This document shows, one piece after another, positions 3,862 to 6,826 of a stretch of DNA of 6,826 nucleotides; position 1 is the stretch's first letter, and each line of letters opens with the position of its first letter. The notes under the pieces are model-generated. The model did not search any database, had not been told where the DNA came from, and saw only the letters and a list, made by a program, of their open reading frames with translations. The stretch covers positions 1 through 6,826 of the forward strand of contig JAGLTA010000023.1 of assembly GCA_023135505.1 (NCBI GenBank), read 5' to 3'. This DNA comes from Candidatus Parcubacteria bacterium (GTDB lineage Bacteria > Patescibacteriota > Patescibacteriia > JAACEG01). The translations under genes were made by a program, and so were the position numbers.

Positions 3862-6826
3862 TTACAAACACAAAACATTCTCGCTTTCTGAACAATCTCC
3901 TGCTAAATCACAAGCATTTATATCCACAAAATAAGGACAGGTATCTAAACATCCGACAGAAGTCCAGTTTCCAGAATAAGTTCCTGTTCCGTCATCAATA
4001 AGATTTATAACAACAATGTCTGTTTCGTCAGGGTTTTGAATATGGGCGACTGCTGTTGTATTGTCTATCCCATTAACATCATAAATATCTGCAGTTATGG
4101 TAAAAACCGTTCCATTAGTTCCTAAGCAAGGGCTGATTGACGCGTTAGTAATACTCGGTCCGCTGCTGCTTCCCCCTGAACCCGCACCTTCGCTATCGCC
4201 TACAATAAAAAATATCTCTTTTAATATATCATCGTTCTCGCTTCTAATAACAGGGTCAATAGATATTACCGGCAAATCGCCGTCTGCTCCGCCGCCTCCG
4301 TCGTCTCTGCAATAAAACAGGTCAAAATAAGTTTCATTGCAAATTCCTGCAATATCGCAATCAGCTGTCGGATTGCTTAAAATCCAATCTTCCCAAGGCC
4401 AATAAGCTATGTCAGGCCAAGGATTCTCGCACATAAAAGTATTTATTGTCATCTTCTTTTTAGCGCTGCCATAATCAATAGTGCCCCTAGAAACAGCTTC
4501 AATCCCTAAAAACGCTTTGCCGTTTATCGGATTAGCGGTTAAAACAGCGTTTTCCAGCGCAGTTGAAAATTGGAAAATATTATCAGCGTCTGTCTCTGTC
4601 CATATCCAATCAAAATCATTCGGATTTAAAATATTGCCTGTAACATCATCTACGGCAAAAGAGTAAAACAGATGCTGATTTCCAGCAGTGGCTCCGTCCG
4701 CGTCGCGCGTACAGCTGTCTTTGCCAGCGCATAAAAATATATCGGAATTCATATCTTCGTAAGTCAAATTTGGAAACGGCGAATCTCCGACTTCTACATC
4801 AACTCTGATATAATCAATATCGCAAATTATATCGCCTGTTGTAAAATTCCAAATATAATCGCCGTTCATCGCAATTCCATACTCGCTTAAAACGCCCTCA
4901 GCAGCAGCATCTGTCAAGTCGGGATCGCCTTTAATAATCACTCTGTAAGCGGTAGTGGGGTTTAAATCTTCTTTTGGCGCGAAGTATGCTTCAGTGCTGC
5001 TTGAATTTTTCGTAATACTTCCTCTGATAGCGCACCAAACTTCTCCAGCAAAACTGTACAAGGTTGAAGTTGCGGTATCTGTCGGACAAACTCCATCAAC
5101 CGTATGTTCAGTTATTACTTCTATATTTTCGCTTTTTAAACTGTTTCTTTTTATAGCCTGATCAAACTTTGCGCTGATTAAAACATTGCGGCAAATATCT
5201 GCGCTTCCGCCAGCAGGCATTGTCGGAGGAACAACTTCAGGGCGCGGGCGGCAGCAAGTGTCGTTTCCGCATAAAAGCGGCGCGGAGCAATCTGTGTCCT
5301 GTTCGCATCCGCAGCACCAGCCGCGGCTGTTTCCAGCGCAAGAATCTATATTAGGAGTGCATTCTAAAGGCGCGAGGCATTGGTCATTTAACATATCACA
5401 GCAGCAGAAACAATTATTAAATGCCGGCGTAGCGCCGCCGTCAGGACACGCGCTTCCGTCTTCCATGCATAAATATCCGTCCATACAACTGTTAACCCCT
5501 TCTTGGCAGCAATTCCCTCCGCCTAAAATACATGGCACTCCCGGACCAATCGGCTCATTAACGGTTATAATGCCGCTCCCGGGGATTCCATCCGCTTGCG
5601 CGTTTATATTAGTTGTTCCAGATGAAATAGCGTTAACCTGCTGGTAAGGATCAATATTTCCATTCGGCAATTCAATGTCTTGCAGTGGAAATATTAAATC
5701 AGCAATAAGTCCGTTATCGCTCCACCAAGTCCAATTATAATTTAACGGATTTATTGTTTGTCCTTTTGGATCACAACTGTCCGGCGAAGACATTGCTACA
5801 GATTTGTAATCCGCGATATCGCCGGCATAAGCCGATGTATTTGCTGGAATTATTTCAACTGAACTCAGCGCGCATAAAGCATCAGCGCCGCTTTTTGTTT
5901 TAAATATCCACGAATACGCGTCATTTCCGTTAGTTTCAACTATGCCGTCGCCGCATAATGCAAACCCGCCAGACCCTTCATTTAAACAACTATTTGAACA
6001 TCCGTCGTTATTCGCTGAATTGCCATCATCGCAATCCTCTCCTATTCCTATATCTCCGTCGCCGCAAATAGAACCTTTGGAGCCCTCGCTTAAACAAATA
6101 TTTGAACAGCCGTCGCCTGATGCTATATTTCCGTCATCGCAATCCTCTCCTAATTCAATCGATCCGTTTCCGCAAACTGCAGCGCCCGTTGATCCTTCGT
6201 GCAAGCATTTAGATGAACAGCCGTCGCTGTTAGTTTGATTGCCGTCATCGCACGCTTCGCCGAATTCAGAGATGCTATTTCCGCAAACCGCTGTTCCTGT
6301 TGATCCTTCATATAAGCATTCTGATGAACAGCCGTCGCCTGATGCTATGTTTGCATCATCGCAATTTTCATAAGTGTCTATGTTCCCGTCTCCACAAGTA
6401 TTAGCGGCAGAACCAGTATTCAGACAATTAGCGCCGCATCCCGCGCTGTTGGCCGGATAGCATTCCTGGCTTGGCTGTCCGCAATGATCTGCAGCGGCAT
6501 CCCAAACGCAAGACGCTGCATCGCATAACGGCTCTCCGTCGCACTCTTCGCCAGAAGCCAAATTGCTGTTTAATTTTATCAGATAATCTCCTAGCGCTGA
6601 TCTAATTCCGCTTTCGCCAGTCTTAATTACAGCCCTGTAATAATTATCTTGCGCAAAATTGCCAATCGCGGAAAAAGTTGTTAAAGATTCTCCTGTTGAA
6701 TTATCCCAAAGATAAAATGGGTTTGTAATATTGATAACTGCCGGCAGCGGATCAAAAGGACAAGACGAATCGCCGCCGCAATCATAAATTCTTATGCTTC
6801 CGTTAGCGCCGTTAGTCAGAGTGGCG
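3862..6826 (-). CDS. Large cysteine-rich surface protein (DUF4215 repeats, Big_5, Ig-like), N-terminus outside window
   Basis: The frame is open from the right edge to TAA 3862-3864, giving 987 residues; the true start and any signal peptide lie outside. A TTG at 6559-6561 could be mistaken for a start but lies mid-protein (LNSNLASGEECDGE). Order of parts: an N-terminal beta-rich segment (6562-6825); a degenerate Cys segment (6397-6555); four DUF4215/Myxococcus-type repeats (5956-6396) and the start of a fifth; a beta domain (about 5540-5900); a second Cys block (5251-5532, 20 Cys); a Big_5 Ig-like domain (about 4831-5238); a module from CDIDYIRVD to MCENPWP (about 4414-4824); a Gly/Ser linker (about 4150-4200); and a last Ig-like domain (3865-4158). 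This architecture is typical of secreted cell-surface proteins in Patescibacteria. There is no LPXTG, PEP-CTERM or C-terminal membrane helix, so anchoring must be N-terminal or non-covalent. Binding partner unknown. Confidence 0.85.
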   Translation of the reverse strand, partial: ATLTNGANGSIRIYDCGGDSSCPFDPLPAVINITNPFYLWDNSTGESLTTFSAIGNFAQDNYYRAVIKTGESGIRSALGDYLIKLNSNLASGEECDGEPLCDAASCVWDAAADHCGQPSQECYPANSAGCGANCLNTGSAANTCGDGNIDTYENCDDANIASGDGCSSECLYEGSTGTAVCGNSISEFGEACDDGNQTNSDGCSSKCLHEGSTGAAVCGNGSIELGEDCDDGNIASGDGCSNICLSEGSKGSICGDGDIGIGEDCDDGNSANNDGCSNSCLNEGSGGFALCGDGIVETNGNDAYSWIFKTKSGADALCALSSVEIIPANTSAYAGDIADYKSVAMSSPDSCDPKGQTINPLNYNWTWWSDNGLIADLIFPLQDIELPNGNIDPYQQVNAISSGTTNINAQADGIPGSGIITVNEPIGPGVPCILGGGNCCQEGVNSCMDGYLCMEDGSACPDGGATPAFNNCFCCCDMLNDQCLAPLECTPNIDSCAGNSRGWCCGCEQDTDCSAPLLCGNDTCCRPRPEVVPPTMPAGGSADICRNVLISAKFDQAIKRNSLKSENIEVITEHTVDGVCPTDTATSTLYSFAGEVWCAIRGSITKNSSSTEAYFAPKEDLNPTTAYRVIIKGDPDLTDAAAEGVLSEYGIAMNGDYIWNFTTGDIICDIDYIRVDVEVGDSPFPNLTYEDMNSDIFLCAGKDSCTRDADGATAGNQHLFYSFAVDDVTGNILNPNDFDWIWTETDADNIFQFSTALENAVLTANPINGKAFLGIEAVSRGTIDYGSAKKKMTINTFMCENPWPDIAYWPWEDWILSNPTADCDIAGICNETYFDLFYCRDDGGGGADGDLPVISIDPVIRSENDDILKEIFFIVGDSEGAGSGGSSSGPSITNASISPCLGTNGTVFTITADIYDVNGIDNTTAVAHIQNPDETDIVVINLIDDGTGTYSGNWTSVGCLDTCPYFVDINACDLAGDCSESENVLCL
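5251..5532 (-). other. Second cysteine-rich block within the surface protein
   Basis: A 94-residue stretch with 20 cysteines, including CC, FCCC and WCCGC clusters, and phrases such as SCMDGYLCMEDGSACPDGG and CEQDTDCSAPLLCGNDTCC. The spacing C-x(5)-C and D-C-x-x-P-L-x-C resembles small disulfide-knotted extracellular modules (EGF- or dickkopf-like spacing), but I cannot name a family. The even Cys count fits full disulfide pairing outside the cytoplasm. Confidence 0.6.
5956..6396 (-). repeat. Four tandem DUF4215/Myxococcus-type cysteine-rich repeats (protein-level)
   Basis: Units of 36-37 residues lie at 6286-6396, 6175-6285, 6067-6174 and 5956-6066, with a truncated fifth unit (CGDGIVETNG) from 5955. 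Each follows C-G-[D/N]-x(6)-G/Y-E-x-C-D-D-[G/A]-N-x(4)-D-G-C-S-x-x-C-L-x-E-G-S, so four Cys form two presumed disulfides per unit. The Asp/Asn-rich loop C-D-D-G-N-x(4)-D-G-C could also bind Ca2+. DNA identity between units is high in places (for example around 6110 and 6330), pointing to internal duplication. Confidence 0.9.

Noticed and set aside
5186..5647. A 153-codon open frame on the plus strand, with other plus-strand frames at 5942-6238, 4097-4315, 4481-4666 and 4955-5161
   Set aside because: They lie antisense to the clearly coding surface protein, have no family resemblance, and their composition mirrors the repeats opposite.
5956..6396. Regularly spaced similar units as a CRISPR array
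   Set aside because: Units of about 111 bases stay in one reading frame and encode DUF4215-type repeats; there are no short identical repeats with unique spacers.
6559..6561. TTG as the start of the surface protein
   Set aside because: The same frame continues open and protein-like (IYDCGGDSSCPFDPLPAV and onward) to the right edge, so the TTG is an internal Leu codon.

Overview
The window is AT-rich bacterial DNA in which every supported gene reads on the minus strand, so gene order runs from right to left. I place it in the Candidate Phyla Radiation (Patescibacteria), near the Falkowbacteria/Kuenenbacteria/Magasanikbacteria. This is an inference from the AT-rich, compact layout, the domain mix of the large cysteine-rich surface protein (DUF4215-type repeats, a Big_5 Ig-like domain, a module ending in CENPWP) and several starts with little or no Shine-Dalgarno. 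No rRNA or other marker gene is present to prove it. The genes read normally with the standard bacterial code.

Right part (6826 to 3862): the C-terminal 987 residues of a very large secreted or surface protein whose N-terminus lies beyond the right edge. It carries four tandem DUF4215/Myxococcus-type cysteine-rich repeats, a second Cys block with 20 Cys in 94 residues, a Big_5 domain, a beta-rich module and a terminal Ig-like domain. A strong 15-bp hairpin at 3803-3834 follows its stop. Next comes a decayed fragment (3662-3796) that resembles the N-terminus of a site-specific DNA methyltransferase and is broken by two in-frame stops.

Middle part (3520 to 2085): a well-formed promoter and an 18-bp palindromic operator sit directly before a TetR-family repressor gene. 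They are followed by a five-helix VIT1/CCC1-like membrane protein and a 43-residue single-span membrane protein with an excellent Shine-Dalgarno.

Left part (2040 to 1): a perfect 14-bp hairpin, a possible 21-residue amphipathic peptide, a phasin-family protein and a UbiB/ABC1 (AarF) atypical kinase that runs off the left edge about 40 residues before its expected end.

The TetR-to-UbiB stretch looks like one membrane-centred cassette: a ligand-responsive repressor, a small transporter-like protein, two very small membrane-active proteins, an amphipathic phasin and a lipid-associated kinase. The co-directional order and short gaps are seen directly. A shared role in membrane lipid or stress homeostasis is inference.
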